From Patulibacter medicamentivorans (GTDB lineage Bacteria > Actinomycetota > Thermoleophilia > Solirubrobacterales > Solirubrobacteraceae), in the NCBI RefSeq assembly GCF_000240225.1, contig NZ_AGUD01000247.1, positions 1 to 33,510 of the forward strand: a stretch of 33,510 nucleotides of DNA, in the 5' to 3' direction. Below are positions 17,396 to 24,881 of the stretch, in pieces. Positions within the stretch are counted from its first letter, which is position 1. Every line of letters starts with the position of its first letter. A model generated the notes under the pieces. The model was not told the DNA's origin, ran no database searches, and worked only from the letters and a program-made list of their open reading frames with translations. The translations under genes were made by a program, and so were the position numbers.

Positions 17396-17994
17396 AGGCC
17401 CGCCGCGTCAAGGGGATCGACGTCGCCGGCCCGCTGGCCGACAACGTCGAGCGGATCGTCCGGCTGCGGCTCGACGAGCTGCACGGCTTCATCCCGGCGG
17501 CGCTCGACGCCGACGAGGTCGAGGCGCTGCACGACATGCGGATCGCCGCCAAGCGGCTGCGCTACGTGCTCGAGGTGACCGCCGAGGAGTGCTTCGGCCC
17601 GTACGCCATGACGGCCGCCCGGCGGGCGAAGGACCTCCAGGACCTGATCGGCGAGATCCACGACTGCGACGTCGCGCTGCCGCGGGTCGTGCGGGCTGCC
17701 CGCGAGCGGCGCGAGGCCGACGTGGCCGCGCTGCTGGAGCGCGCGGGGGAGGACGCGGCCGACCTCGACCCGCGGCTGGCCGCCGAGCTGCCGCACGCCG
17801 CCGAGCACCGCGGCCTGATCTCGCTGCAGACGTACCTGGAGGCCCGTCGCCAGCTGCTCTACGCCCGCTTCCTCGACCTCTGGACCGAGCTCCAGCGCGA
17901 GGGCTTCCGGGCGCGGCTGGAGTTCGCGATCGCCGAGCGGCCGCCGGCGATCACGCCGCTTTCACCGGATGGCAACGTCGCCGTCACACCCTGA
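17392..17994 (+). CDS. CHAD-domain protein, C-terminal half-domain
   Basis: 200 residues from GTG 17392, overlapping the previous stop by 4 nt (GTGA). The motif EALHDMRIAAKRLRYVLEV (His47, Arg50, Lys54, Arg55, Arg57) followed by RRAKDLQDLIGEIHDCDVAL is what normally forms the second half of a CHAD domain. The usual first-half motif HxxRVxxRRLR is in the upstream gene. The two products probably assemble into one polyphosphate-binding unit. The gene ends 20 nt before the ppk1 start, so CHAD and ppk1 may be co-transcribed, although a -10-like hexamer is also present there. Confidence 0.85.
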   Translation: MKARRVKGIDVAGPLADNVERIVRLRLDELHGFIPAALDADEVEALHDMRIAAKRLRYVLEVTAEECFGPYAMTAARRAKDLQDLIGEIHDCDVALPRVVRAARERREADVAALLERAGEDAADLDPRLAAELPHAAEHRGLISLQTYLEARRQLLYARFLDLWTELQREGFRARLEFAIAERPPAITPLSPDGNVAVTP

Positions 17995-17997
17995 CCG

Positions 17998-18003
17998 TAC
18001 GCT
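17998..18003 (+). promoter_or_regulatory. -10-like hexamer TACGCT before ppk1
   Basis: TACGCT lies 11 nt before ATG 18015, which would give a very short leader. It would allow ppk1 transcription independent of the CHAD genes. Confidence 0.35.
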
Positions 18004-18014
18004 CGGTGACCTCG

Positions 18015-20234
18015 ATGCACGACGATCCGTCCCCCGCCTCCGCCACCACCGTCCCCGGACCGGTGGAGGATCCGGCCGCCGCGACCGCCAACGGCAGCGC
18101 CCGCCCGGCGCCGCCGGCCGCCGCCGACGACGACCTGCCGGATCCGGCCGATCCGCAGTTCTTCGTCAACCGCGAGCTGTCGTGGATCGACTTCGACGAG
18201 CGGGTCCTGGAGCTGGCTCGCGATCCCCGCCAGCGGCTCCTGGAGCGGGCCAAGTTCGCCGCGATCTTCGCGTCGAACCTCGACGAGTTCTTCATGATCC
18301 GGGTCGCCGGGCTGCACGCGAAGGTCTGGGCCGAGAACCGCCGTCGCGGGCCGGACGGTCGCACCGCCGACCAGGTCCTCGACGAGCTGCGGGCGAAGGT
18401 CGACCCGCTGGTCCGCCAGCACGCGCGGCTGGTGATCGACGAGCTGCTGCCGCAGCTGACGGAGACGGGCATCCGCCTGGTCCGCCACGACCAGCTCGAC
18501 GACGCCCAGAAGGCGACCGTCGCCGATCGCTTCCAGAACCGGATCTACCCGGTGCTGACGCCGCTGGCCGTTGGGCTCGGCCGTCCGTTCCCCTACATCT
18601 CGAACCTCTCGCTGAACCTCGGCGTGCTGGTTCGCGATCCCGACACCGGCCAGACGGTCTTCGCCCGCGTCAAGCTGCCGACCGAGGTCCTCGACCGGCT
18701 GGAGCGGGTCGACGGCGCCGGCAGCGGCGAGGAGCAGGTGTTCGTGCCGCTGGAGGAGGTCGTCGAGGCCCATCTCGACCGGCTCTTCCCCGGGATGGAG
18801 ATCCTCGACCGCGGCATGTTCCGCGTCACCCGCGACGCCGACTTCGAGATCTCCGACGAGGCCGACGACGTCAAGCGCGCGCTCGAGGCCGAGCTGCGCA
18901 ACCGCCGCTTCGGCGAGATCGTCCGGGTCGAGATCGACGCCGACGTGACCGAGGCCCTGCGGACCGAGATCGTCGAGCAGCTCGGCGTCGAGGAGCGGAT
19001 GGTCTACGACGTCGACGGGCTGCTTGACCTGACCGCGCTCTGGCAGCTGGTCAAGGCCCCCGGCCACAACGACCTGCTCGACCCGCCCTGGCGGCCGGTG
19101 ACCCCGCCGCGGCTGCGCGAGGGCGACGACGAGCAGGCCGACGTGTTCGCGGCGATGCGCCGCGGCGACGTCCTGGTCCACCACCCGTACGACAGCTTCG
19201 AGACCTCGGTCGAGCGGTTCGTCGAGCAGGCCTCGGCCGACCGCGACGTGCTGGCGATCAAGATGACCGTCTACCGCACGAGCGCGGACAGCACGCTGCT
19301 GCCGGCGCTGGTGCGGGCGTCGGAGCGCGGCAAGCAGACGGTCGCGCTGGTCGAGCTGAAGGCCCGCTTCGACGAGCAGGCCAACATCCGCTGGGCTCAG
19401 GTCCTGGAGGACACCGGCGTCCACGTCGTCTACGGCCATCCCGCGCTGAAGACGCACGCCAAGTGCATCCTCGTGGTCCGCCGCGAGGGCGACCGGGTCC
19501 GCCACTACGTCCACGTCGGGACCGGCAACTACAACGCCAAGACCGCGCGGCTCTACACCGACTTCGGGCTCTTCACCTGCGACCCGGAGATCGGCGCCGA
19601 CGTCGCCGACATGTTCAACCAGCTGACCGGCTTCGCCAAGCCGGGCCGCTTCCGCAAGTCGCTGGTCGCTCCCAACGGCCTGCGCGACGGGCTGCTGGCC
19701 GAGCTCGAGCGGACGGTCCAGGCGCACCGCGAGGGCAAGCCCGCGCGCGTCGTCCTGAAGATGAACTCGATCGTCGATCGCCAGTCGATCCAGGCGCTCT
19801 ACCGGGCGTCCCAGGCCGGTGTCCCGATCGACATCAACGTTCGCGGCATCTGCTGCCTGCGGGTCGGCATCCCCGGCCTGTCGGAGACGATCCGGGTCCG
19901 CTCGGTGCTCGGGCGGTTCCTCGAGCACTCGCGGATCTACGCCTTCGAGCGCGGTGACGAGACGACGGTCCTGATGGGTTCCGCCGACATCATGGAGCGC
20001 AACCTCGACAACCGGGTCGAGCTGGTGGTCCCGGTCGACGAGCCGCTCGCCAAGGAGCAGCTGCTCGACGCGCTGGAGCGCAGCCTGGCCGATGAGGACG
20101 GCTCCTGGCTGCTGCAGCCCGACGGCTCGTGGGAGCGCGTCGACGCCGCCGACCCGGAGCATCCGAACGGCCTCCAGCGGGGGCTGATGGAGCTGCACGC
20201 CCGGCGCGCTCGCGAGGCCGATCTCGAGGAGTGA
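18015..20234 (+). CDS. ppk1: Polyphosphate kinase 1
   Basis: 739 residues. The enzyme reversibly transfers the gamma-phosphate of ATP onto polyphosphate chains. Family features in order: N-terminal FVNRELSWIDFDERVLELA, FAAIFASNLDEFFMIRVAGL, YPVLTPLAVGLGRPFPYISNLSLNL, DVLVHHPYDSFETSVERFVEQA, IKMTVYRTSADSTL, VELKARFDEQANIRWA, then ALKTHAKCILVVRRE with the autophosphorylated His at residue 481 and the phospholipase-D-like YVHVGTGNYNAKTARLYTDFGLFT. The C-terminal part has INVRGICCLRVGIPGLSETIRVRSVLGRFLEHSRI and GSADIMERNLDNRVEL. The first 45 residues are a disordered Ala/Pro/Asp extension. GTG 18006 is an alternative in-frame start. It stands next to two CHAD genes whose domain binds its product. 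Confidence 0.97.
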   Translation: MHDDPSPASATTVPGPVEDPAAATANGSARPAPPAAADDDLPDPADPQFFVNRELSWIDFDERVLELARDPRQRLLERAKFAAIFASNLDEFFMIRVAGLHAKVWAENRRRGPDGRTADQVLDELRAKVDPLVRQHARLVIDELLPQLTETGIRLVRHDQLDDAQKATVADRFQNRIYPVLTPLAVGLGRPFPYISNLSLNLGVLVRDPDTGQTVFARVKLPTEVLDRLERVDGAGSGEEQVFVPLEEVVEAHLDRLFPGMEILDRGMFRVTRDADFEISDEADDVKRALEAELRNRRFGEIVRVEIDADVTEALRTEIVEQLGVEERMVYDVDGLLDLTALWQLVKAPGHNDLLDPPWRPVTPPRLREGDDEQADVFAAMRRGDVLVHHPYDSFETSVERFVEQASADRDVLAIKMTVYRTSADSTLLPALVRASERGKQTVALVELKARFDEQANIRWAQVLEDTGVHVVYGHPALKTHAKCILVVRREGDRVRHYVHVGTGNYNAKTARLYTDFGLFTCDPEIGADVADMFNQLTGFAKPGRFRKSLVAPNGLRDGLLAELERTVQAHREGKPARVVLKMNSIVDRQSIQALYRASQAGVPIDINVRGICCLRVGIPGLSETIRVRSVLGRFLEHSRIYAFERGDETTVLMGSADIMERNLDNRVELVVPVDEPLAKEQLLDALERSLADEDGSWLLQPDGSWERVDAADPEHPNGLQRGLMELHARRAREADLEE

Positions 20235-20326
20235 CTGCGGCCGTTCTGAGGGCGGCCGAACGTACGATGTCGATCTTCTGGCGATCGAACGTCCGCTGAG
20301 AGATCAGACACATCGTCAGAGGACGG

Positions 20327-20344
20327 TAGTGTGCAGCTGTGCAC
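20327..20344 (+). promoter_or_regulatory. Leaderless -10 with overlapping palindrome at the TetR gene start
   Basis: TAGTGT (20327-20332) is 6 nt before the GTG start at 20339. The palindrome GTGCA-GCTG-TGCAC (20331-20344) overlaps both the hexamer and the start codon, so a repressor bound there would block initiation. This suggests autoregulation by the TetR protein. A weaker inverted pair, ACGATGT (20264) and ACATCGT (20310), lies upstream. Confidence 0.4.
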
Positions 20345-21052
20345 GATCTCCCGCCGCCCTCGACTCAGGGCGGAAACGATTCCGCCTCGACCATCTCGAT
20401 CGAACCCCGGCAGTCCGTCGGCGAGCGCCTGACGCGCGGGCGGGTGGTGACCGCCGCGGTCACGATCGCGCGCCGCGACGGACTCGACGCGCTCTCGATG
20501 CGGCGCCTGGCCGCCGAGCTCGGCGTCTCGACCATGGCCGCCTACCGGCACGTGCCGGGCAAGGACAGCCTGGTCGACGACGTCGTCGACGCCGTGATCG
20601 CGACGATCCCGCTCGACGGCTACGTCGGCACCTGGAGCGAGCGGCTCGAGGAGCTGACGATCACCAGCTACCGGACGCTCGACGAGTTCCCCGGCCTGCC
20701 GGAGCGGATCCACGGTCGCGCGCTCGGTCGTCCGGGCATCATCCGCTGGCTCGAGGCGTTCAACACGCCGCTGGTCGAGGCCGGGGTCCCGGTCGAGGCC
20801 CGCAGCGGGGGCACGACCTCGCTCGTCTGGCTGCTCCGCGGCGCCTCGCGGCTGACCTCCGAGTGGGGCGACATGGTCGGCGCGCTCGAGGAGATCGCCG
20901 GTCGCGACGACGAGGACGGCGACGACACGCCGATCATGCGCCAGGGCCGCGAGCTGCTGGGCGACCAGCAGGTCGAGGATCTCCTGCGCAGCGGCGTGCG
21001 CCTGATCCTGACCGGGCTCCGCCAGGCCGCCGACGAGGCCGCCGCCGGCTGA
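20339..21052 (+). CDS. TetR/AcrR family transcriptional regulator
   Basis: 237 residues from GTG 20339. After a flexible N-terminal extension of about 25 residues, the DNA-binding domain is clear: TRGRVVTAAVTIARRDGLDALSMRRLAAELGVSTMAAYRHVPGKDSLVDDVVDAV, with the helix-turn-helix at about residues 52-72. The rest is a helical ligand-binding domain of the classical TetR type, ending in an acidic stretch and a terminal helix (LLRSGVRLILTGLRQAADE). Targets are unknown. The neighbours are ppk1 upstream and, convergent, the fatty acyl-CoA reductase-like gene; regulation of the latter is a guess from proximity. Confidence 0.9.
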   Translation: MHDLPPPSTQGGNDSASTISIEPRQSVGERLTRGRVVTAAVTIARRDGLDALSMRRLAAELGVSTMAAYRHVPGKDSLVDDVVDAVIATIPLDGYVGTWSERLEELTITSYRTLDEFPGLPERIHGRALGRPGIIRWLEAFNTPLVEAGVPVEARSGGTTSLVWLLRGASRLTSEWGDMVGALEEIAGRDDEDGDDTPIMRQGRELLGDQQVEDLLRSGVRLILTGLRQAADEAAAG

Positions 21053-21074
21053 CCCACGCCGCAGGGGGGATGGA

Positions 21075-21101
21075 CGACCGATCCCGCCTGCGGATCGGTC
21101 G
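21075..21101. terminator. Bidirectional hairpin between convergent TetR and reductase genes
   Basis: CGACCGATCC, loop CGCCTGC, GGATCGGTCG: a perfect 10-bp stem placed midway between the two stops (21052 and 21132). There is no T-run on either strand, as is common in high-GC actinobacteria. Confidence 0.6.
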
Positions 21102-21131
21102 CCCACCGGCCCGTCGTCGGGAGCGCGTGTC

Positions 21132-23114
21132 CTACCAGTGCATGCCGCGCGTGAGCGCGGCGAGCACGCGCATCTCGACGCCCGCCCGCTCGTCCGGGTT
21201 CTCCTGGCCGCGCGCGGCGGCCGAGTCGGGGAAGACCCGGTAGCCGGTGTTGAGGATCTGGTCGCTGATCTTCGGCGCCAGCGCGTAGAGCACCTCGCCG
21301 GCGGTCCCGAGCAGCGTGTCGATGTGCTTCGGGTGCTGGATGATCGCCTTCGCGACCAGGTCCGCGGCCTCGACCGGCGTGATCGTCGGCATCTTGTCGT
21401 AGATCTTCGTCGGCGCGATCATCGGCGTCCGCACCAGCGGCATGTGGATCGTCGTGAAGGTGACCTTCGCGCCGACCAGCTCCGACGCGACGACCCGCGT
21501 CCAGGCGTCGAGCGCGGCCTTCGAGGCGACGTAGGCGCTGAACCGCGGCGGCCACGTCTGGGCGCCGATCGAGCTGATGTTCACGACGTGGCCGCCGCCG
21601 TGCTCGACCATGTGCGGCAGCACGCCCATCACCAGCCGGATCGCGCCGAAGTAGTTCAGCTGCATCGTCCGCTCGAAGTCGTGGAAGCGGTTGAGGCTGA
21701 GCTTCAGCGAGCGGCGGATCGAGCGGCCGGCGTTGTTGACCACGACGTCGACCCGGTGCTCGCGGGTGACGGTCCGCGCCAGCTCGTCGATCGCCTCGAG
21801 GTCGTTGAGGTCGCAGGGGTAGACGTAGGCGGTGCCGCCCTGCTGCTCGATCAGGCGCTGGAGCGCCTCGAGCTTCGAGCGGGTGCGCGCGACCAGCAGC
21901 GGCGTCCCGCCCGACAGCGCGACCTTCAGCGCCGTCGCCTCGCCGATCCCCGACGACGCGCCGGTGATCAGGACGGTGCGACCGTGGACCGCCGCCCGCA
22001 GCGCCGTGTCGTCGTGCAGGTCGGGATCGAGGTTGCGCTCCCAGAAGTCCCAGAGGGTCGCCGCGTAGTCGCGCAGGCGCGGGACCGTGATCCCGCTGCC
22101 GGCCAGTGCCTGCTCGGCGCGGCGGGCGTCGAAGACCGACGCGAACGACATGTGCGGCAGGACCTCGTCGGGGATCCCGGTGGGGGCGAGCAGCGCCCGG
22201 CGGACCGGCGCCAGCGTCGGGCTGTTGACCACCCGCGACAGCAGCCCCTTGTGGAGGTCCAGCGCGGGGATGCCGGGCGGGCGCAGCGACAGCCGCGGGG
22301 CGCGGGCCGCCCGGGCGAAGATGTTGATCGAGTCGATCAGCGGCTGCGGCCGCGGGTTGCAGAGGTGGAAGGCCTGCTGGTCGAGGTCCGGCTCGTGGGC
22401 GATGTGGTCCATCGCCTTGACGACGTAGTCGACCGGGACCATGTTGGTGGCGCCGAGGTCGGGCGCGGCCAGCGGGATCACCCCCGGCAGCTTGCGCATC
22501 CGCTTGAGCAGGCCGAAGACGTAGTACGGACCGTCGATCTTGTCCATCTCGCCGGTCTCGGAGTGGCCGACGACGATCGCCGGCCGGTAGACGCGCCAGG
22601 GGACCAGCGACTCGCCGCGGGCGATCCGCTCGGACTCGAACTTGGTCCGGTGGTAGGCCGAGGGCAGCGGCTGGCCCTCGTCGAACATGTCCTCGCGGAA
22701 GACGCCGTGGAAGTCGCCGGCGGCCGCGACCGACGAGACGTGGTGCAGGCAGCCGACCTCGAGCACGTTGGCCAGCTCGACGGCGTGCCGCGTGCCCTCG
22801 ACGTTGAGCGTCTCGTTGCGCTCCTCGTCGGCGGTCATGTCGTAGATCGCCGCGAGGTGGAAAAGGTGGTCGATCTGGCCCCGGTGGGCCTCGATCCACT
22901 CGTGGTCGACGCCCATCGCCGGCGACTCGAGGTCGCCGACGACCAGCTTGACGCGATCGGCCGCGTCCTCCGGCCAGCCGGCGATCAGGCGGTCGAGCTT
23001 GGGACGCGAGCCGTCGCGCACGACGACGTGGATGTCGCCCTCGCGGTTCTCCAGGAGGGTCGCGACCAGGTGTCGTCCGATGAAGCCGGTCGCCCCGGTG
23101 ACCAGGTAGGCCAT
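21132..23114 (-). CDS. Two-domain SDR, fatty acyl-CoA reductase-like (AcrA1/Maqu_2220 type)
   Basis: 660 residues. The N-terminal extended SDR domain has the cofactor motif TGATGFIGRHL (residues 6-16), VVGDLESPAMG, FHLAAIYDMTADEE, HHVSSVAAAGD and SAYHRTKFESER with catalytic Tyr and Lys. A second classical SDR domain starts near residue 378 (TVLITGASSGIGEATAL) with VVVNNAGRSI, VNISSIGAQTWPPRFSAYVASKAALDAW and TIHMPLVRTPMIAPT. This fusion and length match bacterial enzymes such as M. tuberculosis Rv3391 (AcrA1) and Marinobacter Maqu_2220, which reduce fatty acyl-CoA to aldehyde and then alcohol for wax-ester-type lipids. Function is inferred from that architecture. The start has a GAGGAG ribosome binding site 9 nt upstream and a leader of about 60 nt, unlike most genes here. 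Confidence 0.88.
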   Translation of the reverse strand: MAYLVTGATGFIGRHLVATLLENREGDIHVVVRDGSRPKLDRLIAGWPEDAADRVKLVVGDLESPAMGVDHEWIEAHRGQIDHLFHLAAIYDMTADEERNETLNVEGTRHAVELANVLEVGCLHHVSSVAAAGDFHGVFREDMFDEGQPLPSAYHRTKFESERIARGESLVPWRVYRPAIVVGHSETGEMDKIDGPYYVFGLLKRMRKLPGVIPLAAPDLGATNMVPVDYVVKAMDHIAHEPDLDQQAFHLCNPRPQPLIDSINIFARAARAPRLSLRPPGIPALDLHKGLLSRVVNSPTLAPVRRALLAPTGIPDEVLPHMSFASVFDARRAEQALAGSGITVPRLRDYAATLWDFWERNLDPDLHDDTALRAAVHGRTVLITGASSGIGEATALKVALSGGTPLLVARTRSKLEALQRLIEQQGGTAYVYPCDLNDLEAIDELARTVTREHRVDVVVNNAGRSIRRSLKLSLNRFHDFERTMQLNYFGAIRLVMGVLPHMVEHGGGHVVNISSIGAQTWPPRFSAYVASKAALDAWTRVVASELVGAKVTFTTIHMPLVRTPMIAPTKIYDKMPTITPVEAADLVAKAIIQHPKHIDTLLGTAGEVLYALAPKISDQILNTGYRVFPDSAAARGQENPDERAGVEMRVLAALTRGMHW

Positions 23115-23175
23115 GTCTCTGTGCTCCTCGTGCTCTGCGCCGTCGCCCCGAGCCGTGCACCGGGGACCCGGGTCG

Positions 23176-23204
23176 AGGGTATCCCAGTGACGCGGTGTCC
23201 GGAA
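23176..23204 (-). promoter_or_regulatory. Putative promoter of the acyl-CoA reductase gene
   Basis: On the minus strand TTCCGG (23199-23204) and TACCCT (23176-23181) are spaced by 17 nt. This would give a leader of about 55 nt, compatible with the ribosome binding site before the gene. The -35 match is only moderate. Confidence 0.3.
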
Positions 23205-23218
23205 CCGCTCGGCGCCGA

Positions 23219-23236
23219 CGTGACGCAGGCGTCACG
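23219..23236. promoter_or_regulatory. 8-bp palindrome upstream of the acyl-CoA reductase promoter
   Basis: CGTGACGC-AG-GCGTCACG is a perfect inverted repeat with a 2-bp centre, about 105 bp before the reductase start and just upstream of its putative -35. It is a likely regulator site; the protein is unknown. Confidence 0.4.
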
Positions 23237-23810
23237 GACGCCGTCGGCCGGCTGTCGCAGCCGGGCGATGTGGCGCTCTCCGAGAGTCCCCGGTCGGTGG
23301 TCCCCCAACGCCGACCAGCCGGCCGATGGCGATCGTCCGCTCCCCGCAACCACCGCCGCTCGCGCTCCTCCTGCCCGCCTCGGGCAGCCGCTCACGGGCG
23401 ACCGAGGCCGGGCGATGAGCGGCTCGCTGGAACCGGGATCGCGGATCGGCGGCTACCGGATCGACGGCGTCGCCGGTCGCGGCGGCGGTGGACGTCAGGC
23501 GGTCGTTCGCGGACCGGCGAGGGCGTCCCCCCACCGTCGGGCGCCGTCCGATCGCCTCCTGATGGAGCCGCTGGTCGCGAGATGGCGAAGCGACGGCTCA
23601 GCGACGCACGATCGTCGTCTCACCCGGAGCCGCGGCCGAGAAGACGATTCGCCGGCCCAGATGACCGCGCCTGCCGCGGGTGGATGCCTGGCGTTCGTGG
23701 GCCGAGGAGGCCGTCGCCAGGAAGCGAGAGCCGTGCGCCGGCACCGCCGAGCGCACACGGTGGCGAGATCGGAAGCGTCCGCGGACGCCAGGCGCCGCCC
23801 GCCGCCGCGG
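23237..23810. other. Decayed intergenic stretch without an intact gene
   Basis: Together with the promoter region before it, nearly 700 bp separate the reductase start (23114) and the stop of the small membrane protein (23811). Long open frames cross this stretch only because the GC content is high; none has convincing codon use, a start or a family motif except the kinase remnant at 23415. No RNA gene is recognised. Confidence 0.5.
23415..23486 (+). pseudogene. Remnant of a Ser/Thr protein kinase N-terminus
   Basis: From ATG 23415 the translation reads MSGSLEPGSRIGGYRIDGVA then GRGG. This is the start of bacterial Ser/Thr kinases: a short lead, GYRI and a Gly-rich ATP loop. The expected continuation (MGVVYRA..., then the VALK lysine) is absent in every frame. 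A one-base shift at the Gly-run gives only a degenerate VDVRR. The frame then runs on as unrelated residues. It is interpreted as a truncated, decayed kinase gene; a chance match is possible but the fit over about 24 residues is good. Confidence 0.5.
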
Positions 23811-24089
23811 CTACCAGCCGAGGCGCTCGTCGCGCGTGGCCGTGCGGGCCTTGGCGGCGGCGAGCTTGGCGTACTTGCGCTTGTCGAGACGGCCCTGGAG
23901 GAGCGTCATGACGAGCGCGAAGGCGGGGATCCCGACGATCACGGCGAAGCCGAAGAGCGTGACCTGGAGGTCGTTGTTCTCGCCGATCGTGCCTTGACCG
24001 CTGTCGATCTTGGCGAAGGCGGTGCCGGTGGTGACCGAGAGGGTCGCGACCGTGGTCGCGAGCAGCAGCATCAGGCGGCGCAGGCGCAT
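23811..24089 (-). CDS. Small membrane protein with signal peptide, function unknown
   Basis: 92 residues from ATG 24089. A signal peptide (MRLRRLMLLLATTVATLSVT...TAFA) ends near residue 26. A short polar segment (KIDSGQGTIGENND) follows, then a transmembrane helix (residues 44-62, LFGFAVIVGIPAFALVMTLL) and a basic cytoplasmic tail (GRLDKRKYAKLAAAKARTATRDERLGW). I do not recognise the family. The start is supported by a -10 hexamer 8 nt upstream. It is divergent from a crotonase gene with only 29 bp between starts. Confidence 0.75.
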   Translation of the reverse strand: MRLRRLMLLLATTVATLSVTTGTAFAKIDSGQGTIGENNDLQVTLFGFAVIVGIPAFALVMTLLQGRLDKRKYAKLAAAKARTATRDERLGW

Positions 24090-24097
24090 AGGCGGCA

Positions 24098-24107
24098 ATC
24101 GTATAGA
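24098..24107. promoter_or_regulatory. Overlapping divergent -10 elements in a 29-bp spacer
   Basis: The spacer between two divergent starts holds TACGAT on the minus strand (24098-24103, 8 nt before ATG 24089) and TATAGA on the plus strand (24102-24107, 11 nt before ATG 24119). They share two bases, so the two polymerases cannot bind at once. Confidence 0.45.
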
Positions 24108-24118
24108 ACCCAGCGGCG

Positions 24119-24853
24119 ATGACCGGTCTCGAGCGCACCCGCAACGCCGATGGGGTGGAGGTCGTGCGGCTGAACCGCCCCGACAGCCGCAACGCGATGG
24201 ACACCGCGACGCTCGACGAGCTGCTGGCCACGCTGGCCGAGCTGGCCGCCGACGCCGATCTGCGGGTGGTCGTCTTCTCGACGACGTCGACCCGTGCGCT
24301 GTGCGCCGGCGCGGACGTCGCCGAGCAGCTGGACCGCGACGGCGGGATCGCCCGGATGGAGCGCTTCGCCCGCATGTACCAGGCGGTCGTCGACCTGCCG
24401 GTGCCGACGATCGCCGTCTGCGTCGGCAACGTCGTCGGCGCCGGGGCGGAGCTGGCCGCCGCCTGCGACCTGCGGGTCGCCGGCGACAACCTGAAGCTCG
24501 CGTGGGCGGGCGCGAAGCTGGGCGTCCCCGTCGGTCCCGCGCGGCTGGTGCCGCTGGTCGGGCTGGCCCGGGCGAAGGAGCTGATCTACAGCGGTCGGGT
24601 CGTCGGCGCCGAGGAGGCCGCGCGGATCGGGCTCGCCGAGCGGGTCGCGCCGGAGGCCGAGGCCGAGGCGGCGGCGCTCGAGCTGGCGGCGACGCTGGCG
24701 GCACGACCGGCCGAGGGCCTGCGGCGGCTGAAGCGGATGTTCCGCGACGGCGAGGACCTGGCCGGCCGGACCGCGCGCGAGAACGTGACGCTGCTGGACT
24801 GGCAGCGCTACGGGCAGGGGCTGCCGCAGGGCGGCGCGCCGACGCGGGACTAG
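24119..24853 (+). CDS. Enoyl-CoA hydratase/isomerase (crotonase) family protein
   Basis: 244 residues with the crotonase fold: VEVVRLNRPDSRNAMD, LRVVVFSTTSTRALCAGADV (first oxyanion-hole element), GNVVGAGAELAAACDLRVA (second), and LIYSGRVVGAEEAARIGLAERV. Glu111 in GAGAE occupies the place of one catalytic Glu of enoyl-CoA hydratase. The second Glu (PE in the usual PExxLG) is replaced: the sequence reads AGAKLG, with Ala132 at that site. Hydratase activity is therefore uncertain, and an isomerase, hydrolase or other CoA-thioester reaction is possible. A single gene with a very short spacer to its divergent neighbour. Confidence 0.88.
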   Translation: MTGLERTRNADGVEVVRLNRPDSRNAMDTATLDELLATLAELAADADLRVVVFSTTSTRALCAGADVAEQLDRDGGIARMERFARMYQAVVDLPVPTIAVCVGNVVGAGAELAAACDLRVAGDNLKLAWAGAKLGVPVGPARLVPLVGLARAKELIYSGRVVGAEEAARIGLAERVAPEAEAEAAALELAATLAARPAEGLRRLKRMFRDGEDLAGRTARENVTLLDWQRYGQGLPQGGAPTRD

Positions 24854-24881
24854 TCGGTCCTGGTCCGGTCGACGAGGCGGG

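Noticed and set aside
20238-20258. CGGCCG repeats after ppk1 as a terminator
   Set aside because: The pairing is only 6 bp of self-complementary sequence, common at this GC content, with no supporting context.
21138-24122. A 994-codon plus-strand frame opposite the acyl-CoA reductase
   Set aside because: The first two thirds mirror the reductase gene. Only the short kinase-like segment at 23415 has any family resemblance, and it has been reported separately.
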